DNA of 64,000 nucleotides from Adonisia turfae CCMR0081 (lineage in GTDB: Bacteria > Cyanobacteriota > Cyanobacteriia > Phormidesmidales > Phormidesmidaceae), in NCBI RefSeq assembly GCF_011009555.1, contig NZ_QXHD01000004.1, forward strand, positions 1,762,406 to 1,826,405, in the 5' to 3' direction. Positions 53,540 to 62,385 of the stretch are shown here, in pieces. Numbering within the stretch: the stretch's first letter is position 1; each line of letters opens with the position of its first letter. Below the pieces are notes generated by a model that was given only the letters and a program-made list of their open reading frames with translations, did no database searches and was not told the DNA's origin. Position numbers and translations under genes: made by a program.

Positions 53540-53569
53540 CCCCCTCTATCCAGTTAAGGATAAAGGGGG
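53540..53569 (-). terminator. Terminator of the glutathione peroxidase gene
   Basis: CCCCCTCTATCC pairs with GGATAAAGGGGG (one mismatch, six-base loop). On the minus strand the stem is followed by a T-rich stretch (TTTACATTTTT), 20 bases after the stop codon at 53591. Confidence 0.7.
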
Positions 53570-53590
53570 AAAGCAATTTAAACCTTAGGT

Positions 53591-54055
53591 TTAACCTAGA
53601 GCTTCCTCAATAGCAGCCTTGAGTTCAGGTGCATCAGGAGCTGTCTTAGGATCGAAGCGAGCAACGACATTACCGTCGCGCCCTACTACAAATTTGCCAA
53701 AGTTCCAGGTGATATCGTCGCCGTCGCCCACTAGAAACTGGTATAGAGGACTACGATTAGCACCATTAACGTCCTGCTTTTCGAGCAGCGTAAACTCTAC
53801 ATCGTATTTAGTCTTGGTAAAGTCCTTGATTTCATCAGGAGTGCCAGGCTCTTGAGCGCCAAACTGGTTGCAGGGTACGCCTACAACGACGAGTCCTTTG
53901 GAGCCATATGCCGTGTCCAGCTCTACCAAGCCGCTGTATTGGGGGGTTAAACCGCAAGCGCTGGCAACGTTAACGAATAGTACAACTTTATTTGCGATCG
54001 CATCTGGGGACAGGGGGGTACCATCCAGAGTCGTCAGATTAGTGGGTACAGGCAT
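53591..54055 (-). CDS. Glutathione peroxidase (Cys type)
   Basis: 154 residues, family length. The peroxidatic cysteine is Cys34 in VNVASACGLTPQYSGL, the catalytic Gln/Trp neighbours are in VVGVPCNQFGAQEPG and DITWNFGKFVVGRDG, and the resolving-cysteine region differs from selenoenzymes. Members reduce lipid and other hydroperoxides with thioredoxin or glutathione. No signal peptide. Its own terminator lies just downstream. A gamma-glutamyl/GshB-like ligase pair occurs 45 kb away, but no direct link is visible. Confidence 0.93.
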   Translation of the reverse strand: MPVPTNLTTLDGTPLSPDAIANKVVLFVNVASACGLTPQYSGLVELDTAYGSKGLVVVGVPCNQFGAQEPGTPDEIKDFTKTKYDVEFTLLEKQDVNGANRSPLYQFLVGDGDDITWNFGKFVVGRDGNVVARFDPKTAPDAPELKAAIEEALG

Positions 54056-54123
54056 AATGGATTAACGTTTTTGACAACGCTTTCTATTATCAACCATCCT
54101 TGCTCTGACAGGTAAGCCGCATT

Positions 54124-54351
54124 TTAGTTTCTATGGGTGAGGCTGTCGAATGGCAAAACTGCATCATCGGTGCAATCATCGATCGTCATCTTAATGGCTG
54201 GTTCGTCATGACAGGGCTCGGCAAAAAGATATGCTGACGAAAAACAGATATTCAGCTGTAAACAGTTGAAGTCATCACCATGGGCGGGTACAGCTAAGTA
54301 GCCCAAAAGGCTAACTATTCCTAAAGGAATAGATTGAAGGCACCTATTCAT
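54124..54351 (-). CDS. Small putative secreted Cys-containing peptide
   Basis: 75 residues. It begins with a signal-peptide-like segment (LQSIPLGIVSLLGYLAVPAHG) with probable cleavage after AHG. The mature part of about 50 residues has four cysteines (FNCLQLNIC, EPCHDEP, DDCTDD), possibly forming two disulfides, and is acidic. No ribosome-binding site is obvious. No family is recognised; it may be a real small secreted protein or a chance frame. Confidence 0.4.
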   Translation of the reverse strand: MNRCLQSIPLGIVSLLGYLAVPAHGDDFNCLQLNICFSSAYLFAEPCHDEPAIKMTIDDCTDDAVLPFDSLTHRN

Positions 54352-54534
54352 AAAAACAAGTGAGAGTTTAGAACTGATAGTTTCTAACTCTAAGTCGGCT
54401 AGTCAAACCTACCATCAGAATAAATGCGTAAATAGGGGGCATATCACCCAACGATTTACAGTCTCCTCAGCATATGCACGGAAGCCTCACTGCGAAAATG
54501 TGGCAGTTCTCGGTTGGGATCAATAAAACCTGGT

Positions 54535-54562
54535 GGTAAGTAGTGAGTGGTAAGTAGTGAGT
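54535..54562. repeat. 14-bp tandem direct repeat
   Basis: GGTAAGTAGTGAGT occurs twice in immediate succession, 50 bases beyond the 3' end of the methyltransferase gene. Probably a slippage product. Confidence 0.75.
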
Positions 54563-54610
54563 GGTGCATATGGGCAGGGTGTATTTAACGCCAATGAGAA
54601 ACGCGATGCG

Positions 54611-55375
54611 TTACTGATGACATATCCTGTTGCTCTGACAGGCAAAGATAACAGAAGCCGGCTTACCCGTTTTGGGATGTATCGGTTCAATTAAGTCCTG
54701 CAATACCAGGCCACTTTTAGAGAGAAGACCGATCCAGCTTGCCATTGTTCGAAAGTACCAAGGAGCTGGGTCTACAAAGTCTTGACTAAAGCTAGCCCAG
54801 GAGCCTGCACGCCAGCCATCTTTATAGGGTTGGTCACCACACGCCATGAGCGGATGTAGTGTTTGGATTATAAAATGACCACCAGGACTGAGTAATGTCG
54901 ACACCTGTTTTAAGAGCGCGGCTACAGATTCATTGCCAAATAGGGAAAAGTTACAGACAACAACATCGAAGGTGTCTTGCAAGCAGGTGTCTTGCAAGCA
55001 GGTGTCTTGCAAAAAGGTGTCTTGCAAAAAGGTGTCTCGCAAGAAGATGTCTCGCCATTTGCCCGCACTAATCTCTTCATAGGACATCACATCGAACCTG
55101 CCATCTCCCTTGGCCCTGGCTTGTTTCACCAGGGCTGGAATCCCATCCACACCGTGAACCATAATGTTATGGGCATGTAACGCCCTGGCTAACCAGCCTT
55201 CACCACAGCCAATATCCAACACCGTCTTTGGTGAATAGGACACTACGGTCTCTACAATTACCTGGTTGGTAACTAGCTGACGACTCTCAATCTGTTGCTC
55301 ACGGACAGCCACAGTCCACGGGGCAGCATTCTGTTGCCATGAGTGGAGAATCTGTTCTTCATTAGAAAAATTCAT
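54611..55375 (-). CDS. SAM-dependent methyltransferase with an in-frame pentapeptide repeat insert
   Basis: 254 residues. SAM motif I is VLDIGCGEGWLARAL (52-66), the strand-2 acidic residue is in VHGVDGIPAL, strand 4 is FDVVVCNFSLF and motif VI is LSPGGHFIIQTLHPL. Between strands 3 and 4 (residues 111-136) lies a repeated pentad, (F/C)L(Q/R)DT, encoded by a 15-bp minisatellite. This loop is normally short, so the repeat is an insert that keeps the frame. The start codon lies six bases after the stop of the upstream DUF1400 hydrolase gene, so the two are an operon. The substrate is unknown. Confidence 0.88.
   Translation of the reverse strand: MNFSNEEQILHSWQQNAAPWTVAVREQQIESRQLVTNQVIVETVVSYSPKTVLDIGCGEGWLARALHAHNIMVHGVDGIPALVKQARAKGDGRFDVMSYEEISAGKWRDIFLRDTFLQDTFLQDTCLQDTCLQDTFDVVVCNFSLFGNESVAALLKQVSTLLSPGGHFIIQTLHPLMACGDQPYKDGWRAGSWASFSQDFVDPAPWYFRTMASWIGLLSKSGLVLQDLIEPIHPKTGKPASVIFACQSNRICHQ
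54971..55055. repeat. 15-bp minisatellite inside the methyltransferase gene
   Basis: Five full copies (54971, 54986, 55001, 55016, 55031) and one partial copy of a 15-base unit, GGTGTCTTGCAAGCA or GGTGTCTTGCAAAAA with minor variants. Because the unit is a multiple of three, copy-number changes keep the reading frame. Confidence 0.92.
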
Positions 55376-55381
55376 GGTCGC

Positions 55382-56983
55382 TTACCGACTGGCTTCTAAC
55401 GTTTCCAAGGAGACATTCTGCACCAGCGTCAACGGTAAAGACTCTCGGCTTAAATATTGGGCATAGCCTGCTTGTAAAAATTGGCGATAGTTTGACTGCC
55501 CAGCCACATGGGTTTGCATAAATGCCAGACCCAGGACCTTAAGATATTCGCGGGCCAGGGTCGGGTCGGGACCCGATAGCTCATCAGGCAACGTCTCAGA
55601 CTGGGCATAGTTATGGTGACCTCCCTGCATGAGCGCCAGGTATTTATCCGACGGCGTTAACCAGGTAAACGGTTGAATTTGTTCCGTTAAGGCCGGAGCC
55701 ACCGGATCGGCACTGCCTCCCACCATCAATATCGGCGTACTGAGCTGCCCCAGCCCGGCTTCTCCAAACACTAAGCTGGTAATGGGGTTAAAAACAAACG
55801 CTGCTGTGACTCGCTCGTCTTGGAGGGGTTGTTCAAACTGGCTTTGTAGGGCTAGACACTGTAAAGGTATGGAAATATTAACCGAGTCTGCTTCAATTAA
55901 GTCGCTGGTGCAACGGGTTTCTAACTGTTCAACATTAATTTGAGCACCAGCCAGGGCAAGGGCTGTATATCCCCCAAAAGAATGCCCTATCACACCCACG
56001 CTATTGAGGTCAAACTGACGGGCCAGCGCTCCTCTCGTTTGGGTTTCCAGGTAGTCTAACAAATAGGAAATATCCTGGGGGCGATCTACAAATTCGTTGG
56101 GGGCCATTGCAGCTGAGGCATTGCCCGCCAGTAAATTTTCCACCTGCTGAAAGTTGCTACCAGGATGCTCAATGGCTGCCACAGCAATGCCATAGCTCGC
56201 CAGATGCTGGGCCACATCCACAAAGTTAGTGCGGCTGGCGGCAAACCCATGGGAAATAACCACCAGAGGAACGGGGGTATTGCTCTGGGGAATATATAGA
56301 TCCACGGGCAATTGGCGATCGCGTTGTAAGTCTCGCAATTCTAACGTCTGAGTTCGCCAGGAGACTGGCCCCGCCTGGGTTAGATCAGGGCGTTGGGCAT
56401 AGTCGATGGGCTCGGTAGCGGAGATTTCGGTATTTGTTTGGGTGTGGAGCATTGCGATCGCAGTCTCAGTTTGGTCCAGCAGATCTACCACTGTGTTAAC
56501 CACATCCAAAATCTCAACCGAGTTAATCCGCAGCGTGGGTGTAGGAAACCGGCGTATCAGATTGAGCAGAGTCAGCCCTCCCTCATCATCAGCGGCCAAA
56601 ATCAGGGCACCCCGCAGTCCCCGCGCCCCATTTTGTCGCGACGCTGTTTGAATGACGTTCCCCAATCGATCTAACCAGAGTTCTCCTAAGGGATCGTAAA
56701 GTACCTGGGATAGGGTGACCGCACTCACATCCAGTGGTGTCGTCAAAATCTCTCGCAGATCGCGACGTTCTTCTTCATTGAGAAACTTAAGATAAAACTC
56801 TAACTCCTCGCTAACTTGGTTGTCAGTGGCATAGCCTTCCAATGAGGCCACTGATACTGATAGCTCTAACAATCCATAGGATAGGGTGACATCTTCCGCA
56901 GCCAGGGTAGGAGCAATGAACACCAGCGGTGCAGCACCGCCTAGAAACAGGGCTAAGTTCCGAAACCAGTGAAGGGCTTTCAT
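55382..56983 (-). CDS. Alpha/beta hydrolase with DUF1400 N-terminal domain
   Basis: 533 residues. A signal peptide (LALFLGGAAPLVFIAPTLAAE) is followed by the DUF1400 domain (VTLSYGLLELSVSVASLEGY, LYDPLGELWLDRLGNVIQTA), which is largely cyanobacterial. Then comes a platelet-activating-factor-acetylhydrolase-like alpha/beta hydrolase with an oxyanion VVISHGFAASR region, the nucleophile in VGVIGHSFGGYTALAL, an acid in LMVGGSADPVAP and His in LMQGGHHNYAQ. A periplasmic lipase or esterase role is inferred. It is the first gene of a unit with the methyltransferase and is divergent from a TetR gene. Confidence 0.9.
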   Translation of the reverse strand: MKALHWFRNLALFLGGAAPLVFIAPTLAAEDVTLSYGLLELSVSVASLEGYATDNQVSEELEFYLKFLNEEERRDLREILTTPLDVSAVTLSQVLYDPLGELWLDRLGNVIQTASRQNGARGLRGALILAADDEGGLTLLNLIRRFPTPTLRINSVEILDVVNTVVDLLDQTETAIAMLHTQTNTEISATEPIDYAQRPDLTQAGPVSWRTQTLELRDLQRDRQLPVDLYIPQSNTPVPLVVISHGFAASRTNFVDVAQHLASYGIAVAAIEHPGSNFQQVENLLAGNASAAMAPNEFVDRPQDISYLLDYLETQTRGALARQFDLNSVGVIGHSFGGYTALALAGAQINVEQLETRCTSDLIEADSVNISIPLQCLALQSQFEQPLQDERVTAAFVFNPITSLVFGEAGLGQLSTPILMVGGSADPVAPALTEQIQPFTWLTPSDKYLALMQGGHHNYAQSETLPDELSGPDPTLAREYLKVLGLAFMQTHVAGQSNYRQFLQAGYAQYLSRESLPLTLVQNVSLETLEASR

Positions 56984-57210
56984 AGTTGCTAATAGAGCCT
57001 TTAAAAAATAAGCAATTAAATCAGAGAACCGTCAGGATAATAGACGGATAGAATGGACCTGAGTTCGGCACCAAAATCAAGGTTGAGATAATAGTATTGT
57101 ATGAGTTTTGTCGGAACCCTTAGCCTGGGCAAAGAATTGCCAGACATACACGTCCCTAGCGTAGATACCAGCTCCAATTATTAGGGTAAACCAGCAATAA
57201 ATATACACAC

Positions 57211-57250
57211 TTGTCTAAGGTAAGACATCTTTGTCTCATTAGGCTATACT
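57211..57250. promoter_or_regulatory. Possible operator and promoter upstream of the TetR gene
   Basis: TGTCT (57212-57216) and AGACA (57223-57227) form a small inverted repeat, followed by a further TTGTCT at 57231 and a -10-like TATACT at 57245-57250. It lies 100 bp before the tetR ATG and 230 bp from the divergent hydrolase start. Tentative. Confidence 0.35.
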
Positions 57251-57353
57251 AGTAGCCGATGGTAAAAATTTGGCGCTATTGCATCCACCCATCCATCCAT
57301 CGACTCATTCCCATGTGATGGTGGGCAAACTTACGCCATAAAGTACTAGTCTA

Positions 57354-57914
57354 ATGAGTGGTCAATCGTCTCGAAACGCATCTAACAAGCAGGCTATTTT
57401 ACACGCAGCTGTTGCTGTATTAGCGAAAAATCCAGGGGTTTCTCTCAGTGATGTTGCAGGCAAGTGCGGTGTTGGGCGAGCGACGTTATACCGCCACTTT
57501 TCGTCCCGTGAGGCCCTGATCCGTGAGATCGCCTTCGAAGCGATTGAGGCCATTGATCAAATCACAGCTCACATTAGGAATCAAAACCTATCGGCTGCCG
57601 ATGCCCTACTGGCGTTTCTAGAGGCAGTGGTGCCTCTAGGTGATCGGTTTCACTTTTTGGTAGCAGAATCATCAACCTATACCGACCCAGATATTAATGC
57701 GGCCTACGCCCGACAAATGCAAGAACTAAATGACTTTGTAAATGTCCTCAAACAAGATGGGGTGATTGCCCTCGATGTCCCCAATGCATGGGTTGCCACC
57801 ACCATTGATGCCCTGATCTGGGCAGCATGGTCAGCCATACAAAGTGGTGATATTGCCCGCAATGATGCCGCCAAGTTAACCTATCGAACCCTGATCCAAG
57901 GTTTAAAGCATTAG
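57354..57914 (+). CDS. TetR-family regulator
   Basis: 186 residues. The HTH runs AILHAAVAVLAKNPGVSLSD, VAGKCGVGRATLYRHFSSREAL, with recognition helix GRATLYRHF. The C-terminal domain (HIRNQNLSAADALLAFLEAV, MQELNDFVNVLKQDGVIALD) matches the SbtR-like TetR subgroup. It is divergent from the DUF1400 hydrolase-methyltransferase operon across 370 bp and is its likely regulator; the ligand is unknown. Confidence 0.9.
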   Translation: MSGQSSRNASNKQAILHAAVAVLAKNPGVSLSDVAGKCGVGRATLYRHFSSREALIREIAFEAIEAIDQITAHIRNQNLSAADALLAFLEAVVPLGDRFHFLVAESSTYTDPDINAAYARQMQELNDFVNVLKQDGVIALDVPNAWVATTIDALIWAAWSAIQSGDIARNDAAKLTYRTLIQGLKH

Positions 57915-58077
57915 GCATCGTTAAAAACATTCCCGGTCATTATTGACAGTGCCCGTCAATACGATCAGGGCGCAGCATCTGAGGAGGTCAGGTAACCAAC
58001 GGATAAAACGCGATTGTGTTCATTACACTCGGCAACCCCAAGCCCCTGTCCGGTGATCCTAAACGTTGTTAGAAAAT

Positions 58078-59796
58078 TTATTTTATATGGACATGCTTTG
58101 AAGAACTGCTTGACGCTATTAAATTGAGATAATACATGGAAGGTCCATCGTTTGGGACTATGTCTAAACATGCCTGAAACCTTGATATCGCCTCTTCACC
58201 AGACATATTTCGATAGACTTCTAATGCCGTCTGAAAACAATCTCGCAACAGAATTAACTTATGATCTGTGCTACCAGCAATACCTAGCAGTTCATAAATA
58301 GACTCAGGTTCTCCAGCGAAGGCAATCCGATCAATTTCCCTAACCTCGATGGTATTACCCGCTAGTTCTCTGGTTTTAGCCGTCATCAAAATGCGAGTCC
58401 CGTATACCTTATTTAAGGTTTCTAGTTTCTCCGCCAGTTGGGTCACTGGCCCAATAACCGTGTAAGACTTAGATTGTTCAGAGCCAATATTCCCAGCTAA
58501 GGCCTCCCCCGATGCCAAACCAATGCGAATATTAATCTCTGGCAGACCTTTTCGAATACCCAGTAAGTCTGGCAAACTACGCCGTAGCTTAGTAAGCTGG
58601 TCAAACTGCTCTAGGGCCGCGTAACAAGCCAGCTTGGCATGATCTGCTGGATCTACAAAGGGGGGAGCCCAAAACGCACTGACCGCATCACCAACAAACT
58701 GATTAATCACTCCATGGTGCTCCTTAATGGGAGCAGAAGCAAGGGTGAAATATCGATTGATCAGGGTGACTAACCCCGTTGGTGTGAGTAGTTCGCTAAT
58801 GCGGCTAAAGTTGGCCATGTCCGAAAAGAACAGCGTCATCATCTGCCGTTGACTCCCTTCAGTTGGGTTGGGTTGTCCCAGCAGCGTTTCTACAATGCGT
58901 GGGTCCACATATTGACCAAAGGTGGCTTTGAGCTGTTCTTTTTCACGAATCTTGCTGACCATGTGGTTAAAAGATTCTGTCAGCTGACCAATCTCATCAC
59001 TGGAGTAGACAGGGACTTCCACATTCAGGTTACCTTGTTCAATTTTCTCGGTATTGTTCACTAAACGTCGCACGGGGCGTACTAGTCCAGCGGTAACCCA
59101 AGCAGAAAATAGGAGACCAATACCGCTGGCAAGACCGGTTAACCAAAAGCTCAGGTTTAGTGTGCGTTGTTCGGTGGCCTGGGCATGTTTTGCAGATTGT
59201 TCAATAAAAGCAGTGAGCTCAAATAAAATATCCTGAATTCGACGATCAAAATCGTCTTTAAAATCGGTAATTTGATCAATTAGTAGGGTGGCAGCCTCTT
59301 GATCACTCGCTTTTAGGCGGTCAATAATGTCCAAGCTATAGTGGTGGAGGTTTTGGTGCTCGGATGCAAGCACTTCTAACAGTGGGCGAATGCGAGCAAT
59401 TTCAAGGATATCCTCAGGAGTGTGGGCCGCTTGAGCGGCCTTGTCAGCAAGGGCGATGGCGATAGCAATATCTTGTTTAACCCGTTCCCCCCGTTCCTTA
59501 AAGGCCTCTTCTTCGGCGTTGACTTTAGCGCTGCCGATACCGTCGATTTTGTTGTTGCTAATGGTGTAATACCGAACCATGCGTTCAAAGTGAATCTCCT
59601 CTTCAAGCACATGGACGTTAATATTGGCGATATCTTCTGTCAGGGGAGCTAGGTAGTAGGCAATGTCAATCAGTTCATAGTTAACCTGGCGAATGCGGAC
59701 ATGGTTGAGATAGGCCACCCCTAACAGTAGACCTAGCATGCTGCTGGCAATACCAAAAATCTTAGTGCCAATGGAGAGAGAAAAACGGGACTGCAT
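58078..59796 (-). CDS. HAMP-class III cyclase homologue, metal-site half (C1-like)
   Basis: 572 residues. A membrane span (about 12-30) is followed by a four-helix-type extracytoplasmic domain (VHVLEEEIHFERM), a second span (about 216-236), HAMP, and a class III cyclase domain (about 315-480). Both metal-binding Asps are present: FFSDMANFS (Asp326) and QFVGDAVSAFW (Asp370). The adenine-binding Lys is Gln366, the purine-binding Asp is Pro450 (YTVIGPVTQLAEKLE), and the transition-state Asn and Arg are Gln453 and Lys457. It therefore cannot form a complete site alone. A TPR-like C-terminal tail follows. It lies 103 bp downstream of its paralogue on the same strand. Confidence 0.9.
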   Translation of the reverse strand: MQSRFSLSIGTKIFGIASSMLGLLLGVAYLNHVRIRQVNYELIDIAYYLAPLTEDIANINVHVLEEEIHFERMVRYYTISNNKIDGIGSAKVNAEEEAFKERGERVKQDIAIAIALADKAAQAAHTPEDILEIARIRPLLEVLASEHQNLHHYSLDIIDRLKASDQEAATLLIDQITDFKDDFDRRIQDILFELTAFIEQSAKHAQATEQRTLNLSFWLTGLASGIGLLFSAWVTAGLVRPVRRLVNNTEKIEQGNLNVEVPVYSSDEIGQLTESFNHMVSKIREKEQLKATFGQYVDPRIVETLLGQPNPTEGSQRQMMTLFFSDMANFSRISELLTPTGLVTLINRYFTLASAPIKEHHGVINQFVGDAVSAFWAPPFVDPADHAKLACYAALEQFDQLTKLRRSLPDLLGIRKGLPEINIRIGLASGEALAGNIGSEQSKSYTVIGPVTQLAEKLETLNKVYGTRILMTAKTRELAGNTIEVREIDRIAFAGEPESIYELLGIAGSTDHKLILLRDCFQTALEVYRNMSGEEAISRFQACLDIVPNDGPSMYYLNLIASSSSSKHVHIK

Positions 59797-59899
59797 GGTA
59801 AGTGTGGTGGAGAGGGACTCTGGGGTTGAGGAAGAACGGAGTTTTTAAGGAGATTATTGCTGTTGCTGATTTATGGAAGGATCAGCAATGGCAGATTAT

Positions 59900-61654
59900 T
59901 TATTTCTGGGTTAGCTGCCATACTCCGTCCCAGCTGGTGTCAGGTGGATTCGCCTCTAGTTGGTCAACCCGATCTAGATAGAGTAGGGCGGGACGGTCGC
60001 CAGGTTTTTGGGCCAAACATTGATTAAAGTGCTGGCGGGCCTGGTTCCATGCCTGTTGTCGATAGGCTGCAAGACCCTGGGCAAAAGCTGCGATCGCAGC
60101 CCCATCTGTAGTCGTTAGAGTATTTCTATGACCCAGTAATTCATAAATGTGGATAGGATCTTCTTTGCCCACCACTCGAATCAGGTCTAGCTCTCGGGTG
60201 GCCATGACATCTGACACCTGTTGCTGGGTGGCCTCATTGATCACAATGGTCACTCCGTACTGTTGGCTCACACCCTTGAGACGGGATGCGGTATTTACGG
60301 TATCTCCCATAACGGTGTACGCCTTAGCCGCCTCTGAGCCCATATTGCCCACGACTAAGGGACCGGTGGAGAGACCAATGTGGAGATTTCCGGTGTGCGT
60401 AATGTCTAGCTGGGACAGTTTGGGATATAGCTGGGTAAGCTGGTCAATGCTGGCTAGGGCCGCCTCACAGGCCAGGCGAGCGTGACTGGCCCCATCGGTG
60501 AAGGGAGGTCCCCAAAACCCCATAATCAGGGTGCCAATAAATTTGTCGATTACCCCATCATGGTTACTGATGGGGGCCGACATCAGGCTCAGGTAGTCGT
60601 TTATGATCCGCTCTTGGTTTGTCGGTGTTAGCGGGGCCAAACAGGTTTCTATACCTTGCACCTGGGCAAAAAAGACGGTCATCACCTGGCGTTCACCATC
60701 GGTGGCAGCGGTGTCACTGCTCTGAACAAGGGATTTTACAATGCGCGGATCGACATACTTGCCAAAGGTCTCTTCTAGACGCGCCTTGAGTCTTAGCTCA
60801 TCCACCATAGTATTAAAGGTACGGGCCAGGGTGCCCACCTCATCGCGGCTGGAGGTGTCTAAGTGAATGTCCAGGTCACCGGCTTGCACAGCGGTAGTAC
60901 CCACTTTAAGGGAACGCACAGGCCGCACTAACCCTAGGGTGACCAGGGTGGCATAGACCAAACCCACCAAGGTGGCCAAACTTGCCACTGATGCACTGAG
61001 GGTTTGCACTACCTGCTGGTGATGTTGTCCCGCTTGGGCCGCTTCGACAGTAAAGGCTTCTAGCTCCAAAAAAATATCGTTAATTGCCTGGTTAAAGTTG
61101 GTCTCTTGGGCAATCAGCTTTTCTTCCAGCTGATGGGCAGACTCTAGATCTCCGGCGGCTAACAGCTCCAAAAGCTCACTAGCATGGGTTTGAAACGCTT
61201 GATGCTCGGTTTCAATGGCCCTTAACCTGGGGGCAATATGCTGCCATTCGGCCTTGGCTTGGGGAAGAGTCGTCTCATCAATGGCGGTTTGCACCAGTGC
61301 GATCGCAGCTTCAATTTCCCCATCGACCTGCTGTCCTCGCTCTGCAAATCCCATTAGCTCTGACTGCAAGCGCTCCTCATGTAGGGGCTCAATTTCATAC
61401 AGCGTTTGCACCCGCTCAAAGTGCAGCTCCTGTTCCAGCACATGCACATCAATTTGTGCCACCCGATCAGTAATGGGAAGGGCATAATCCGCCAGATTAA
61501 TAATCTCTTCGTTTACCTGTCTCAGGCGTCGAGTGGAGACCGCCACCACTATTACCATCAGTCCAAGTAAGCTGGCAGTCAGGCCAAATATTTTAAGACC
61601 GATGGGGAGGCCCCGCCGATGCGTAGATGGGCTGATGGGCTCAAGGGCGGTCAT
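59900..61654 (-). CDS. HAMP-class III cyclase homologue, substrate-site half (C2-like)
   Basis: 584 residues with the same layout as its neighbour: membrane span (about 22-40), helical sensor (VHVLEQELHFERV), second span (about 224-244), HAMP, and cyclase domain. The adenine-selecting residues Lys371 (VIDKFIG) and Asp451 and the transition-state Asn454 and Arg458 (MGDTVNTASRL) are intact. Both metal Asps are lost: FFAQVQGIE (Gln331) and KFIGTLIMGFWG (Thr375). The Lys-Asp pair predicts ATP as the substrate. Alone it should be inactive, but it supplies exactly what the neighbour lacks. A TPR-like tail (RQQAWNQARQHFNQCLAQKP) ends the protein. It is the first gene of the pair. Confidence 0.9.
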   Translation of the reverse strand: MTALEPISPSTHRRGLPIGLKIFGLTASLLGLMVIVVAVSTRRLRQVNEEIINLADYALPITDRVAQIDVHVLEQELHFERVQTLYEIEPLHEERLQSELMGFAERGQQVDGEIEAAIALVQTAIDETTLPQAKAEWQHIAPRLRAIETEHQAFQTHASELLELLAAGDLESAHQLEEKLIAQETNFNQAINDIFLELEAFTVEAAQAGQHHQQVVQTLSASVASLATLVGLVYATLVTLGLVRPVRSLKVGTTAVQAGDLDIHLDTSSRDEVGTLARTFNTMVDELRLKARLEETFGKYVDPRIVKSLVQSSDTAATDGERQVMTVFFAQVQGIETCLAPLTPTNQERIINDYLSLMSAPISNHDGVIDKFIGTLIMGFWGPPFTDGASHARLACEAALASIDQLTQLYPKLSQLDITHTGNLHIGLSTGPLVVGNMGSEAAKAYTVMGDTVNTASRLKGVSQQYGVTIVINEATQQQVSDVMATRELDLIRVVGKEDPIHIYELLGHRNTLTTTDGAAIAAFAQGLAAYRQQAWNQARQHFNQCLAQKPGDRPALLYLDRVDQLEANPPDTSWDGVWQLTQK

Positions 61655-61875
61655 GGGACAATAAAATAGAGGTTGCTAGTTTAAATTTCCCCACTGACTT
61701 TAGAAGAATCAGCTTAATTTGTTAAAAATTTGACCTACAACCATCGACTACATGCCCTAGCCCATAGCCTGCCAAATTTAGTTAGCGAGTAGAGCTTTTA
61801 AAATATATTCACATCCCTGATTTCAATCCGTTAGGCAGCAATTCTGCTGCAGTCTCTTGTTCAAACTCCTTAGCT

Positions 61876-62385
61876 ATGTCAGCCAATAATTACCATAGAA
61901 TCACGTTCACGCGGCTGAGTAAGATTCCTCCGAACGCAATCATTGACTTGATGAACGATCCCGCAGTCCGGCGGCACCTGCCACTGGCCCAGGATGAGTT
62001 TGGATATGTTGAGTGCGATCGCTTTGTCGCCATCAAAGAACGAATGTGGGAGGAGAGAGGCTTTGGACCTTGGGCCTTTGTGCTGGATGACGAGTTCATC
62101 GGCTGGGGTGGCCTGCAGCCGGAGGGTGATGATGTAGACTTGGGTCTCGTCCTCAATCAAAAGTACTGGGGAGCAGGATCTGCTCTCTACCGGAGGATTC
62201 TGAAACATGCATTCGAAGAGCTCTGCGTTGACTCTATTACTGCTTTGCTGCCCCCCAGTAGGAAACGGGTCGCAGCGCTGCGGCGGCTTGGTTTCCACAA
62301 AGATGGCGAGATTGTGATCCAAGACCAGCGTTTTATCCGCTACCGGCTTATCCGAAGCGAAGTTACCCAGAGTGTAATACGTTGA
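61876..62385 (+). CDS. GNAT-family acetyltransferase
   Basis: 169 residues. An RimJ/RimL-type GNAT: ITFTRLSKIPPNAIIDLMND, the acceptor-proximal WAFVLDDEFIGWGGLQPEGD, the acetyl-CoA loop LNQKYWGAGSALYRRI and the terminal RVAALRRLGFHKDGEI. Substrates of this branch include amines, N-termini and antibiotics. It starts 220 bp after the cyclase pair (divergent) and its stop overlaps the start of a 38-codon ORF. Confidence 0.88.
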   Translation: MSANNYHRITFTRLSKIPPNAIIDLMNDPAVRRHLPLAQDEFGYVECDRFVAIKERMWEERGFGPWAFVLDDEFIGWGGLQPEGDDVDLGLVLNQKYWGAGSALYRRILKHAFEELCVDSITALLPPSRKRVAALRRLGFHKDGEIVIQDQRFIRYRLIRSEVTQSVIR

